Below are positions 19,433 to 28,048 of a DNA stretch of 64,000 nucleotides, piece by piece (position 1 is the first letter of the stretch; each line of letters begins with the position of its first letter). The translations under genes were made by a program, and so were the position numbers. Location: NCBI RefSeq assembly GCF_947503795.1, contig NZ_CANNEZ010000003.1:1-64000 (forward strand). The letters are read 5' to 3'. This DNA is from an uncultured Jannaschia sp. Its GTDB lineage: Bacteria > Pseudomonadota > Alphaproteobacteria > Rhodobacterales > Rhodobacteraceae. A model generated the notes under the pieces. That model saw nothing but the letters and a program-made list of their open reading frames with translations. It was not told the DNA's origin and did no database searches.

Positions 19433-20181
19433 TGGACCTTCGGGTCGAGGGGCTGTCGCATAGCTATGGCGACACGGTGGTGCTGGACGACGTCACGCTG
19501 GATATCCCGGCGGGGCGCATCGTCTGCATCGTCGGCCCCTCGGGCTGCGGAAAGTCCACGCTCCTGCGGCTGATTGGCGGGCTGGAGCGGCCCGAGGCGG
19601 GGGCCGTCCACCAGATCGGCGCACCGCGCGCAACCTCGCTGAACCCACTTACCTTCGTGTTCCAGGATTTCGCCCTTCTGCCGTGGCGCAGCGCCGCGGG
19701 GAACGTGTCGCTCGTGCTCGAGGATCATGGCGGGATCGACCGCGACAGGATCGTCGCCGACGTGCTGGAACGGACGCGCCTGTCGGAGTTTCGCGACGCC
19801 CTGCCCCGCCAGCTCTCGGGCGGCATGAAGCAGCGCGTCGCCATCGCGCGCGCCCTCGCCGTGTCGCCGGAAATCATGCTGATGGACGAACCCCTGTCCG
19901 CGCTCGACGCGCAGACACGCGAGCTTCTGATGGATGACCTGATCGACCTTTGGCACCGCGAGCGCTTCACGGCCGTCTACGTGACGCACAACCTCGCCGA
20001 GGCGGTTCGGCTGGGCCACCGCGTCGTCGTCCTCTCGCGCCGCCCGGGCCGCATTCGCGAGGTGGTCGAGATCGACACGCCGCTCGCCGAACGGGGTGCG
20101 ATGGAGGACGTCCAGCGGCATCTCTGGGACCTGATGCGCGACGAGGCACGCGCCGCAGACGCGGAGCTGATCGATGCCTGA
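19432..20181 (+). CDS. ABC transporter ATP-binding protein (SsuB/TauB-like)
   Basis: This 249-aa ATPase has Walker A GPSGCGKST, Q-loop FVFQDFALLPW, signature QLSGGMKQRV, Walker B IMLMDEPLSALD and H-loop YVTHNLAEAVRL. The VFQDFALLPWRSA wording and the length match the nitrate/sulfonate/taurine ATPase group. It overlaps the binding-protein gene by one base and is followed after 27 bp by the permease. Confidence 0.9.
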   Translation: MDLRVEGLSHSYGDTVVLDDVTLDIPAGRIVCIVGPSGCGKSTLLRLIGGLERPEAGAVHQIGAPRATSLNPLTFVFQDFALLPWRSAAGNVSLVLEDHGGIDRDRIVADVLERTRLSEFRDALPRQLSGGMKQRVAIARALAVSPEIMLMDEPLSALDAQTRELLMDDLIDLWHRERFTAVYVTHNLAEAVRLGHRVVVLSRRPGRIREVVEIDTPLAERGAMEDVQRHLWDLMRDEARAADAELIDA

Positions 20182-20208
20182 ACGCGGCCCGCGATCGCCC
20201 GTCACGTC

Positions 20209-21039
20209 ATGAGTTCGGTCCCTGACCCCCGTCCGCGCCCCGATGCGCCGGCCGCCCCGAGGACGGTTCCGTTTCGGGGCGGCGGCTTCCGGCCCGTCTC
20301 GAACCGGTGGGCGGGGCTTCTGGTATTCGTCCTCCTCATCGCGTTCATTGAGCTGGCGCTGCGGCAGGGGTGGATCAGCCGCCTGACGCTGCCGCTGCCG
20401 TCCGAGGTGTTGGACACGTTTCGCCAGTTGCACGAGACCGGGCTGCTCTATCGCCATCTCGGCCCCAGCCTGTCGCGCTTCGTGGTGGGCGGGGCGCTCG
20501 GCGCGCTCGCCGGGATCGGGGTCGGCACGCTGATCGGCCTCTTCGGGCTGGTGCGGGCGGGGCTCGTGCCTTTGGTGGCCGCGATCTTTCCGATCCCGAA
20601 GATCGCGCTTCTGCCGCTCTTCGTGATCTGGTTCGGCATCGGCGAGGGCTCGAAATACGCGCTGATCGCCTTCGGCACCTTCACGCCCATGGTCGTTGCG
20701 ACCTATGGCGCGGTCGACAACGTGGACCGCACGTTGATCCGGATGGGGCAATCCTTCGGCCTGTCGTGGTGGTCGATCGTGCGCAAGATCGTGTTGCCGG
20801 GCGCGATGCCGGGCATCCTCTCGGGCCTGCGCATCGGGCTGGCCATCGCGATCATCCTGCTGGTCGCGGCCGAGATGCTGGGCGCGCAATACGGCATCGG
20901 CGCCTACATCCTCGAGGCCGGGTCGCTCTATGATCTCGAACGGCTTTTCGCGGGGGTCGTGATCCTGTCGGTGCTGGGCGTGCTGACCAGCGGCGCCATC
21001 GGTCTCGTGGAGCGTCGCGTGCTGCGCTGGCGGAGCTGA
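20209..21039 (+). CDS. ABC transporter permease (SsuC/TauC-like)
   Basis: This 276-aa inner-membrane protein has about six hydrophobic segments. A cytoplasmic N-terminus rich in Pro and Arg (residues 1-35) comes first, then TM1 (WAGLLVFVLLIAFIELAL). The EAA-loop region is VDRTLIRMGQSFGLSWWSIV followed by RKIVLPGAMPGILSGLRIGL, characteristic of the BPD transporter group used by sulfonate and taurine importers. It completes the three-gene importer. The tRNA-Arg gene lies just downstream on the opposite strand. Confidence 0.9.
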   Translation: MSSVPDPRPRPDAPAAPRTVPFRGGGFRPVSNRWAGLLVFVLLIAFIELALRQGWISRLTLPLPSEVLDTFRQLHETGLLYRHLGPSLSRFVVGGALGALAGIGVGTLIGLFGLVRAGLVPLVAAIFPIPKIALLPLFVIWFGIGEGSKYALIAFGTFTPMVVATYGAVDNVDRTLIRMGQSFGLSWWSIVRKIVLPGAMPGILSGLRIGLAIAIILLVAAEMLGAQYGIGAYILEAGSLYDLERLFAGVVILSVLGVLTSGAIGLVERRVLRWRS

Positions 21040-21052
21040 GAAGGTTGGGGAG

Positions 21053-21129
21053 TGGCGGGCCCTGAAGGATTCGAACCCTCGACCTGCCGATTAGAAGTCG
21101 GCTGCTCTATCCAGCTGAGCTAAGGGCCC
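21053..21129 (-). tRNA. tRNA-Arg (anticodon UCU)
   Basis: On the minus strand the sequence folds into a complete 77-nt tRNA with encoded CCA. The acceptor stem is GGGCCCT paired with AGGGCCC. The D-arm is in TTAGCTCAGCTGGATAGAGC. The anticodon stem GCCGA/TCGGC encloses the loop CTTCTAA, giving anticodon TCT. The T-arm contains GGTTCGAATCC. It reads AGA and AGG, rare codons in this GC-rich genome, so a single copy is plausible. The glycosyltransferase gene follows in the opposite reading context. Confidence 0.96.
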
Positions 21130-21171
21130 CTGCGCCACGCATGCCACCCGACCCGCCGCCGGGCAAGGGCA

Positions 21172-22185
21172 TCAGCGTTCGTCCTCGGTCGACCCCCAGG
21201 TCCGCGTGTGCACCACCTTCGTGCGGTTCGAGAGATGCGCGAATTCCGGCACTTCCTTGAGGGCTGCGATCTTGGCGCGATGCGCCTCGACGCAATGGGC
21301 ATGCAACCGCGCGAGTTCCTCATCCTCGAGCAGTCTCGCGATCTCGGCCCGCACCGGCTCGATCCAGCGGGCGATGGCATGGTTCTCGACATCGTTGTGG
21401 TCGTAGCGCCGCCAGTAGGTCATCGACGCGGCCTTGTCGGGATGGTTCGCATTGCCCCGCGCCGCCTGCACGAGGAAGCTGTCCGCCGAGCGCAGCGCGT
21501 AGTGGTTCAGCTGCGCGAGGTCGTGGTTCACCATCGGCCCCTGCAGCACCTTGATCTCGGTCGTGCGGTTCTCCATCGGCACCGGGTCGCCGCCGGCGTT
21601 CACCCAATTGACCTCGGCTGCCCGGTCCGCGTCGAAGCGTGGCGAATGGTTCGACAGCCGCGCCATCCCCGCCCGCCGCGAGGTCAGCGTCTTGATCCCG
21701 CGCCGCGACGGGCGCCCCTCGTCGGGCACCTCCAGCGCCTGGCACCGCACGAAGCGCTCGATCTGCAACCGCTCGTCGAAGGACCGCTCGCCGCCCGACC
21801 CGAAGGCCAGTTGGTTGACCGAGATCACCTCCGCGTCGGGCAGAGCCGCAAAGAGCGCGGCCAGCGTCCCGTCACCCGTGTTGATGCAAAGGAACTCGTC
21901 CACGTCGAAGCTGAAGACCCAGTCCGCCGTCTTCAGGCGGCCCATCAGGTTGGCGTATTCGATCACGGCCCAGTGGTGGCGCCCGTGCTCGAGCATCATC
22001 GACGGATTGGGCAGATGCCGCAGATAGCCCAGCACGTCCAGCCGATCGAGCAGCAAATCGCTGCCGTCGGTGCAGTCGTTCGTGAACACGATCGGATCGT
22101 CGAACCCGATCAGCCGGTGATAGGCCAGCCATTCGAGGATGAACGGCCCTTCGTCCTTCATCGGCGTGATCGACGTGACCCTCAT
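21172..22185 (-). CDS. Glycosyltransferase family 2 protein
   Basis: This 337-aa protein starts SITPMKDEGPFILEWLAYHR, has FTNDCTDGSDLLLDRL, and the metal-binding FSFDVDEFLCINTGDGT, in which the DxD-type acidic motif is FDVDEF. This is the layout of the GT2-like 'DUF4422/GT92-type' transferases common in Rhodobacteraceae. The likely role is transfer of a sugar in surface polysaccharide or glycoprotein synthesis. Donor and acceptor are unknown. The start was placed at MRVTSITPM, and the ATG overlaps the upstream GNAT gene stop by four bases, suggesting one transcript with it. Confidence 0.75.
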   Translation of the reverse strand: MRVTSITPMKDEGPFILEWLAYHRLIGFDDPIVFTNDCTDGSDLLLDRLDVLGYLRHLPNPSMMLEHGRHHWAVIEYANLMGRLKTADWVFSFDVDEFLCINTGDGTLAALFAALPDAEVISVNQLAFGSGGERSFDERLQIERFVRCQALEVPDEGRPSRRGIKTLTSRRAGMARLSNHSPRFDADRAAEVNWVNAGGDPVPMENRTTEIKVLQGPMVNHDLAQLNHYALRSADSFLVQAARGNANHPDKAASMTYWRRYDHNDVENHAIARWIEPVRAEIARLLEDEELARLHAHCVEAHRAKIAALKEVPEFAHLSNRTKVVHTRTWGSTEDER

Positions 22186-22658
22186 GCCAGCTCCAGCCGG
22201 AAGAACGCGCTGGCCGGATCGTCGCGATAGCCCGGCAGCACGCCGCACGGCCCGTAGCCCAAGCCGCGATAGAGCGCCCGCGCCGCGTCGTAGCCCGGCA
22301 GCGCCTCGGACCCGGTCTCCAGCACGAGGGCGCGGTGCCCGGCCGCCCGCGCCGCCTCATGCAGGTGTTGCATCAGACGGCGGGCCAACCCCTGACCGCG
22401 ATAGGCGGCGGCCACGTGTACCGACTTCACCTCGGCCATGCCGTCTCCAAGGTCGCAGAGCGCCCCGATCGCCGCGACCGTGTCACTATCCGCCAGGGCC
22501 CATATCGTCACCTGCGGCGCCGACAGCGCCGCGACCCCGTAGGTGTAGTCATTGGTCTCGGGCGCGGCTTCGGCCCCGTGGGCCAGCTGCGCCGCGATCA
22601 GCGCGCGGACCCCCGGCTCGGTCGCCTCGGCGCGGCGCAGGCGCAGCGGGTCGCTCAA
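22182..22658 (-). CDS. GNAT-family N-acetyltransferase
   Basis: This 158-aa acetyltransferase has the acetyl-CoA-binding [20 protein letters not shown] (R/Q-x-x-G-x-G/A motif at about 72-91), [20 protein letters not shown] and a [14 protein letters not shown]-terminus. It probably starts with TTG at 22658: that codon overlaps the TGA of the upstream gene (TTGA), and no ATG or GTG is near the expected N-terminus. The acyl acceptor is unknown. Confidence 0.8.
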   Translation of the reverse strand: MSDPLRLRRAEATEPGVRALIAAQLAHGAEAAPETNDYTYGVAALSAPQVTIWALADSDTVAAIGALCDLGDGMAEVKSVHVAAAYRGQGLARRLMQHLHEAARAAGHRALVLETGSEALPGYDAARALYRGLGYGPCGVLPGYRDDPASAFFRLELA

Positions 22659-22966
22659 TGCGTCCAGGCGCCTCGGCGGTTGGTGGCGAAGTTCTCGCCA
22701 TAGCCACCCGCCCGCAGGTTCGCCTTGCGCGCCTGTGCCCGCAGCACGACATAGTCGACCCCCCGGTCGCGGGCGTAATCCTCGGCCTCGGCCTGGCTCT
22801 CGAAATGGAGCTTGATCTGGCTCTGCGTGTCGCTCGACCCGGTCCAGCCCGTCAGCGGATCGACCTCGCGCGGGGTTTCGGAGACGAATTCCAGCACCCA
22901 GTCGCGGGTCTTGGCCGTGCCCGAGGACATTGCCGTCTTGGCCGGCTTGTAGATACGCGCGCGCAT
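22655..22966 (-). CDS. ETC complex I subunit, NDUFS4-like
   Basis: This 103-aa protein begins [20 protein letters not shown] and contains [19 protein letters not shown], followed by [19 protein letters not shown] and a [13 protein letters not shown] tail. This is the ETC_C1_NDUFS4 family. The mitochondrial member is the 18-kDa accessory subunit of NADH:ubiquinone oxidoreductase, and alphaproteobacteria such as Paracoccus carry it as a complex I subunit. It heads a leftward operon whose GNAT gene starts inside its stop codon. Confidence 0.9.
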   Translation of the reverse strand: MRARIYKPAKTAMSSGTAKTRDWVLEFVSETPREVDPLTGWTGSSDTQSQIKLHFESQAEAEDYARDRGVDYVVLRAQARKANLRAGGYGENFATNRRGAWTH

Positions 22967-23073
22967 GGGTCTCTCCGGGTCGGTCGGTCTCCGCGTGCAT
23001 ATCGGGCCGGGGGCCGTCCGCGCAAGAGCCGGGCGATGGCGGCAGAGCGTCCGCAGGCCCGAGCCGGCACCTT

Positions 23074-23088
23074 GAACCCGGCGCGAAA
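23074..23088. promoter_or_regulatory. LexA-box-like site upstream of uvrB
   Basis: GAAC-N7-GAAA differs by one base from GAAC-N7-GAAC, the reverse complement of the alphaproteobacterial SOS operator GTTC-N7-GTTC. It lies 50 bp before the uvrB start, in the only promoter-sized gap. uvrB is a common SOS gene, so LexA control is plausible. One mismatch in a simple 8-base consensus leaves chance as a real alternative. Confidence 0.4.
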
Positions 23089-23138
23089 GGGCGCACATCC
23101 TGAGGCAACCCCGACACGCGCCGAAGACAGGTCCCGCC

Positions 23139-25379
23139 ATGGCCCATAACAATGACAACCGCCCCAAGGGCGAGATCCTGACCCTGCCCCCGCGCGAGGA
23201 CGTGACGGGCCACCTGCCGATGATGCAACGCCCCGCCGCCGCGCGGCCCAAGCTCGAGGGCGGCAAGCGGTTCCGTATGGCGACCGACTTCAAGCCGGCC
23301 GGGGACCAGCCCGGCGCCATCGCCGAGCTGGCGCAGGGCGTGGACGATGGCGAACGCGATCAGGTGCTGCTGGGCGTGACGGGCTCGGGCAAGACCTTCA
23401 CCATGGCCAAGGTCATCGAGGAGACGCAGCGCCCCGCCATCATCCTCGCGCCCAACAAGACGCTGGCCGCCCAGCTCTACGGCGAGTTCAAGGGCTTCTT
23501 TCCGGACAACGCCGTCGAGTACTTCGTCAGCTACTACGACTACTACCAGCCCGAGGCCTACGTCCCCCGGTCGGACACCTTCATCGAGAAGGAATCCCAA
23601 ATCAACGAGCAGATCGACCGGATGCGCCACTCGGCCACCCGCGCCCTGCTCGAGCGGGACGACGTCATCATCGTGGCCTCGGTCTCCTGCATCTACGGCA
23701 TCGGCTCGGTCGAGACCTACGGCGCGATGACCCAGGACCTTCTGGTCGGCCGGGAATACGACCAGCGCAAGGTGATGGCGGATCTCGTGGCGCAGCAGTA
23801 CCGGCGCAACGACGCGGCCTTCGCGCGCGGCGCGTTCCGGGTGCGCGGCGACAGCGTCGAGATCTGGCCCGCCCACCTCGAGGATCGCGCGTGGCGGCTG
23901 TCGTTCTTCGGCGAGGAACTTGAGAGCATCGTCGAGTTCGATCCACTGACCGGGGCCAAGACGGGCGACATGGACAAGATCCGCATCTACGCCAACAGTC
24001 ATTACGTCACGCCGCGCCCGACGATGCAGCAGGCCATCAAGGGCATCAAATCCGAGCTTCAGATCCGCCTCGACCAGCTTGTCGGCGAGGGCAAGCTTCT
24101 GGAGGCCCAACGCCTCGAACAGCGCACCAAGTTCGACCTCGAGATGCTGGAGGCCACGGGCGTCTGCAACGGGATCGAGAACTACTCCCGCTATCTCACG
24201 GGTCGTGCACCCGGCGAGCCGCCGCCCACCCTGTTCGAGTACATCCCCGACAACGCCATCGTCTTCGCCGATGAAAGCCACGTCTCGGTCCCGCAGATCG
24301 GCGGCATGTACAAGGGCGACTTCCGCCGCAAGATGACGCTGGCCGAGCATGGGTTCCGCCTGCCGTCCTGCATGGACAACCGTCCGCTCAAGTTCGAGGA
24401 ATGGGACGCGATGCGGCCCCAGTCCGTCTTCGTCTCGGCCACGCCGCAGACCTGGGAGCTGGAGCAGACCGGAGGTGTCTTCACCGAACAGGTCATCCGG
24501 CCCACCGGCCTTCTCGACCCACCGGTCGAGATCCGGCCCGTCGAGATGCAGGTCGACGACCTCTTGGACGAGATCCGGAAGGTGACGCAGGCCGGATTCC
24601 GCACGCTGGTCACCACGCTGACCAAGCGCATGGCCGAGGACCTGACCGAATACCTGCACGAGCAGGGCATCAAGGTCCGCTACATGCATTCCGATATCGA
24701 CACGATCGAGCGGATCGAGATCCTGCGCGACCTGCGCCTCGGCGCCTTCGACGTGCTGATCGGGATCAACCTGCTGCGCGAGGGGCTCGACATCCCCGAA
24801 TGCGGGCTCGTCGCGATCCTCGACGCCGACAAGGAGGGGTTCCTGCGCTCCGAGACCTCGCTGGTGCAGACCATCGGCCGCGCCGCGCGGAACTCCGAGG
24901 GCCGCGTCATCATGTATGCCGACCGGATCACCGGCTCGATGGAACGCGCCATCGGCGAGACCAACCGCCGCCGCGCCAAGCAAGAAGCCTACAATATCGA
25001 GCACGGCATCACCCCCGAGACCGTCAAGAAGAACGTCGAGGACGTCCTCGCCGGTCTCTACCAGGGCGACGTCGACATGAGCCGCGTGACGGCCAAGGTC
25101 GACAAGCCGCTGGCCGGCGCGAACCTTCAGGCCCATCTCGACGGCCTGCGCGCATCGATGCGCAAGGCGGCCGAGAACCTCGAATTCGAGGAGGCCGCCC
25201 GGCTGCGCGACGAGGTCAAACGGCTGGAGGCCGTGGACCTCGTGGTCTCCGACGACCCGCTGGCGCGGCAATCGGCGGTGGCGCAGGCGGTCGAGGACGC
25301 GCGCAAGGCCGAGGGCCGCAGCACGGCCGGACGGCCCGGACAGCGCGGCGGCAACGTCAAGCGGCGCAAGAAGCGCTAG
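23139..25379 (+). CDS. uvrB: UvrABC excision nuclease subunit B
   Basis: This 746-aa helicase-like damage-recognition protein belongs to nucleotide excision repair. It shows Walker [30 protein letters not shown], the beta-hairpin [15 protein letters not shown], the DEAD-type box [11 protein letters not shown], motif [23 protein letters not shown] and TIGRAARN. The C-terminal UVR motif is [16 protein letters not shown]. It carries about 45 extra N-terminal residues before the usual start and a basic C-terminal tail ([11 protein letters not shown]), both common in alphaproteobacterial UvrB. It is probably SOS controlled. Confidence 0.97.
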   Translation: MAHNNDNRPKGEILTLPPREDVTGHLPMMQRPAAARPKLEGGKRFRMATDFKPAGDQPGAIAELAQGVDDGERDQVLLGVTGSGKTFTMAKVIEETQRPAIILAPNKTLAAQLYGEFKGFFPDNAVEYFVSYYDYYQPEAYVPRSDTFIEKESQINEQIDRMRHSATRALLERDDVIIVASVSCIYGIGSVETYGAMTQDLLVGREYDQRKVMADLVAQQYRRNDAAFARGAFRVRGDSVEIWPAHLEDRAWRLSFFGEELESIVEFDPLTGAKTGDMDKIRIYANSHYVTPRPTMQQAIKGIKSELQIRLDQLVGEGKLLEAQRLEQRTKFDLEMLEATGVCNGIENYSRYLTGRAPGEPPPTLFEYIPDNAIVFADESHVSVPQIGGMYKGDFRRKMTLAEHGFRLPSCMDNRPLKFEEWDAMRPQSVFVSATPQTWELEQTGGVFTEQVIRPTGLLDPPVEIRPVEMQVDDLLDEIRKVTQAGFRTLVTTLTKRMAEDLTEYLHEQGIKVRYMHSDIDTIERIEILRDLRLGAFDVLIGINLLREGLDIPECGLVAILDADKEGFLRSETSLVQTIGRAARNSEGRVIMYADRITGSMERAIGETNRRRAKQEAYNIEHGITPETVKKNVEDVLAGLYQGDVDMSRVTAKVDKPLAGANLQAHLDGLRASMRKAAENLEFEEAARLRDEVKRLEAVDLVVSDDPLARQSAVAQAVEDARKAEGRSTAGRPGQRGGNVKRRKKR

Positions 25380-25407
25380 CGGTCCCGCCGTCAAGGCATC
25401 GCCTGCG

Positions 25408-25422
25408 TTAACACTCGCTTAA
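25408..25422 (+). promoter_or_regulatory. Perfect CtrA-type binding site
   Basis: TTAACACTCGCTTAA is an exact TTAA-N7-TTAA, the full CtrA consensus of alphaproteobacteria, in a GC-rich stretch where TTAA is rare. Its 3' end is 24 bases before the ATG of the barrel-like gene at 25447. If it overlaps a -35 region the message would be nearly leaderless, which fits the lack of a Shine-Dalgarno there. CtrA is the cell-cycle and motility response regulator in this order. Confidence 0.7.
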
Positions 25423-25446
25423 CCGTTTCTGCGTCTGCTGGGCGCG

Positions 25447-26142
25447 ATGCGCGTCCTCGTCTTTCTGTTCTTCTGCCTGCTGCCCGAATTCGCGCTCGCC
25501 GGTCCGTGGCCCAGGGACCGAGGGCAGGTCTACGCGCTGGTCGGCCACCAGGGCGGGCACAACGGGTGGTCCGGGCTTTATCTCGAGTATGGCGGGCCCC
25601 GGCGCCTGACCTTCGGGCTCGAGATCGGGGGACATCTGGGCGGCTCGTCCACACCGGGTGTGCCCGGCTTCTCCGACCGGCTGACCGACGGGCGCATCCG
25701 CGCCTTCGTCCGCGCACCCGTCCCGCTGGCCGGCCAAGGCGGCACGGGGCTCTTCGCACCCTGGCTGGCGGCCGTCGAACTCAGTCTCGGGCGCGATCTG
25801 CGGGACGATGGACGCAAGGTCGAACGGCTCGGTCTCGGGGCCTCGATCGGGCGCGATATCTCGACGCGCTACGGCGACGGCTGGATGGCATTCGACCTTC
25901 TCGTCTCGGGCGGCTCGGGGGTGGAGACGCGGATGAATTACGGGGCCGTGGCCGGGATCAGGCCGACCGACAGGATCACCGTCGAGCTGGGTCTCTTCGG
26001 CGAAAGCGATGGCGACGCGAACGTTCAGCTCGCCCCGACGATCCAGTACGATTTCGGTCGCATCGGGCAAGCCCGGCTGGGCCTGAGCTTCGATCCGGAC
26101 AAGGACACCGCGCTCGTCCTCGGCTGGTCGCGGACGTTCTGA
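25447..26142 (+). CDS. Putative outer-membrane beta-barrel or exported protein, uncharacterised
   Basis: This 231-aa protein has a signal peptide (MRVLVFLFFCLLPEFALAG). The mature part is Gly-rich with alternating hydrophobic/polar strands, such as QVYALVGHQGGHN, LYLEYGGPRRLTFGLEIG, RMNYGAVAGIRP and TVELGLFGE. It ends in an aromatic residue (LVLGWSRTF), a mark of outer-membrane barrels. No named family was recognised. The perfect CtrA site just upstream suggests cell-cycle or motility-linked expression. There is no ribosome-binding site in view. Function is unknown. Confidence 0.65.
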   Translation: MRVLVFLFFCLLPEFALAGPWPRDRGQVYALVGHQGGHNGWSGLYLEYGGPRRLTFGLEIGGHLGGSSTPGVPGFSDRLTDGRIRAFVRAPVPLAGQGGTGLFAPWLAAVELSLGRDLRDDGRKVERLGLGASIGRDISTRYGDGWMAFDLLVSGGSGVETRMNYGAVAGIRPTDRITVELGLFGESDGDANVQLAPTIQYDFGRIGQARLGLSFDPDKDTALVLGWSRTF

Positions 26143-26302
26143 TGCGCCCGCACGCCCCGCGTACCGGCAGAAACCGGCCAGCATCGATGCCGCCCGCAGT
26201 CGCGCTTGCCAGACCCAACACACCCCGCCAGCCTGCCCTTACGTAAGCCACGCGCGACCCTGGCCCGACCGGCGTCGCCACACATCATTCGAGGAGATTT
26301 CG

Positions 26303-27214
26303 ATGGCCTGTCGGACCGCCAAAGCCAAACGCGCCGCCACCGCGACGAAGGAGGCCACCAAGGCCGTCGACGACCTCGAACAGATGATCAAGGGACAGGA
26401 AGCGGCCAAGAAGAAGGACTTCTTCGCCCGGATCGCGGACGATCTCGAGCAGACCGGCGCCTCGGATGCCGAGCAGATCGAGTACAACATGGACATCAAG
26501 ACCGAGTATTCGAGCGAGTTCAGCCTCGATGCCGTCGCCGACGCCGTCTCCAAGACGATCCACGCGGCCGCCGCGACACTGAAAGCGCAGGAAATGCCCA
26601 GCCCGGCGACCTCGGCCGAGGCGCTGGAGGCCTATTCCGACGTCGTGGTCAGCGTCGCCGAGGCCGCGCGCTCGTCCTCCGAGACCGCGACCAGCATCTC
26701 GTATTCGATGAACCGCATCGGGCGCGGCCTCTTCGCCTTCCTTTACGCGACCTCGGCCAAGGCATCCGACAAGGAGACATTTGGCGAGGAGGCGATCACG
26801 GCGACCGCCATCTTCTACCGCATCATGCGCAGCGGCGAGGACGCCAAGCGGCAGGAGCGGTTCGACACAGTGCTGCTCTATGTCGACGCGCTGCATAAGG
26901 CCAAGGTGATGCAGGTCGCCCTGCTCGACGATCTCGGGAACGGCACGTACGACCCCGACGAATACATCGCCAAGGACGCCCAGATGCAGAAGGTCGTCGA
27001 CCTCTGGCAGAAGCGGGTGGACGAGGCGAAGCTCGACCGCGCGGATGGTCCGGTGATGATGGGCGCGGGGCCCGGTGGCCCCATGGGCACAGGCGGTCCC
27101 GATCTCGAGGCGGTAGCCAAGCGCGCGCTGTCGAAGATCTCGGCCGGGGACGACCGCCTGAAGGCCATCGTCGAGCGCTCCGAGGCGCGGCTGGCTGCCG
27201 GACACTTCCGTTAA
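26303..27214 (+). CDS. Uncharacterised 303-aa protein
   Basis: No family is recognised. The protein begins with a Lys/Ala/Thr-rich helix (CRTAKAKRAATATKEATKA) and then is mostly charged, predicted alpha-helical and soluble: KKKDFFARIADDLEQTGASD, YSSEFSLDAVADAVSK, ETATSISYSMNRIGRGLFAF. A flexible Gly/Met/Pro linker (about 253-266) precedes a final helix of about 35 residues. There is no signal peptide and no clear membrane segment. It has a strong ribosome-binding site (GAGGAG) and sits alone between the barrel-like gene and the convergent DUF5665 gene. The 160 bp upstream contain an 8-base palindrome TTACGTAA (26239-26246) of unknown meaning. Confidence 0.6.
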   Translation: MACRTAKAKRAATATKEATKAVDDLEQMIKGQEAAKKKDFFARIADDLEQTGASDAEQIEYNMDIKTEYSSEFSLDAVADAVSKTIHAAAATLKAQEMPSPATSAEALEAYSDVVVSVAEAARSSSETATSISYSMNRIGRGLFAFLYATSAKASDKETFGEEAITATAIFYRIMRSGEDAKRQERFDTVLLYVDALHKAKVMQVALLDDLGNGTYDPDEYIAKDAQMQKVVDLWQKRVDEAKLDRADGPVMMGAGPGGPMGTGGPDLEAVAKRALSKISAGDDRLKAIVERSEARLAAGHFR

Positions 27215-27233
27215 GCACGGCGCGGCACCGGGC

Positions 27234-27566
27234 CTAGTCCGGCGTCGGATCCTCTTCGACGGTCACGTCCCCATCCCCCTCGACCGTCACATCGACCTCG
27301 AGTTCCGGCCGGATCAGCCGGATCACCTCGGACGCCCAGTCGCCGATGATGGGGATGAAGTTGATCTGGCTCAGTGACCAGACGAGCACCGACAGCACGA
27401 CCGTCGCGCCGAGAACGCCGCCAAGGCCGAAGGCGATGCCCCGGTAAAGCTGGAACATGATCAGCTTCGGGACGGAATTGTGGATCTGCAGCCAGCGGTG
27501 CCGGTTCAACCGGGCCACCTCGCGCCGCAGGGCCGCGACCTCTTCGTTCAGCTCATCGCGTTCCAT
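27234..27566 (-). CDS. DUF5665 small membrane protein
   Basis: This 110-aa protein has a short coiled-coil N-terminus (LNEEVAALRREVARLNRHRW). One hydrophobic stretch of about 25 residues follows (FGLGGVLGATVVLSVLVWSL), then a periplasmic or cytoplasmic acidic tail (EDPTPD). The pattern 'LxxEVxxL...H...LxFQLxRGIAxGLGxxLGATxxxSVLVxxLSxxxxIPIIG' is that of DUF5665 proteins. The function is unknown. It lies 30 bp downstream of trmL on the same strand, suggesting one transcript with dacB and trmL. Confidence 0.7.
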   Translation of the reverse strand: MERDELNEEVAALRREVARLNRHRWLQIHNSVPKLIMFQLYRGIAFGLGGVLGATVVLSVLVWSLSQINFIPIIGDWASEVIRLIRPELEVDVTVEGDGDVTVEEDPTPD

Positions 27567-27595
27567 CGGACTGTTCCTATCACGATCGCCGCCGC

Positions 27596-28048
27596 TCACA
27601 ACACGCCCCTGAGCGCCTGATACGCCGCCGCGGTCGCCGCGTTGGCGAGGTTCAGCGACCGGATATGGGGCGACCGCATCGGCAGGTGGACGACCCGCTG
27701 TCCGGCCAGGATCTCGGGCGGCAGGCCCACGGTCTCCTGTCCGAAGACGAGGTGGACGTCCTCCGGGTAGGACGCGTCGTAAAACGACGTCGGCCCGAAC
27801 TCCTCGAAGCAGACGATCGCCTCGGGCCGGGGCGCGCGCCGCTTCAGGAAGTCGCCCCAATCGTCGTATTCTTCCAGCCGGACGTGCTTCCAGTAGTCCA
27901 GCCCCGCTCGGCGCACGTTCCGGTCGGTGATCTCGAACCCGTAGGGCCGGATCAGGCAGAGATCGAGATCGAGCGCCACGCAGGTCCGCCCGACGCTGCC
28001 GGTGTTTCCGGCGATCTCGGGGCGGTGCAGGACGATGGCGGGCCTCAC
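27596..28048 (-). CDS. trmL: tRNA (cytidine/uridine-2'-O-)-methyltransferase TrmL
   Basis: This 150-aa SPOUT methyltransferase 2'-O-methylates the wobble base of leucine tRNAs. It has the trefoil-knot motifs EIAGNTGSVGRTC (motif 1), LVFGQETVGLPPEI (motif 2) and RSLNLANAATAAAY (motif 3). Length and order match TrmL/CspR. The start is a GTG that overlaps the dacB stop (GTGA), so it is translated behind dacB. Confidence 0.93.
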   Translation of the reverse strand: MRPAIVLHRPEIAGNTGSVGRTCVALDLDLCLIRPYGFEITDRNVRRAGLDYWKHVRLEEYDDWGDFLKRRAPRPEAIVCFEEFGPTSFYDASYPEDVHLVFGQETVGLPPEILAGQRVVHLPMRSPHIRSLNLANAATAAAYQALRGVL

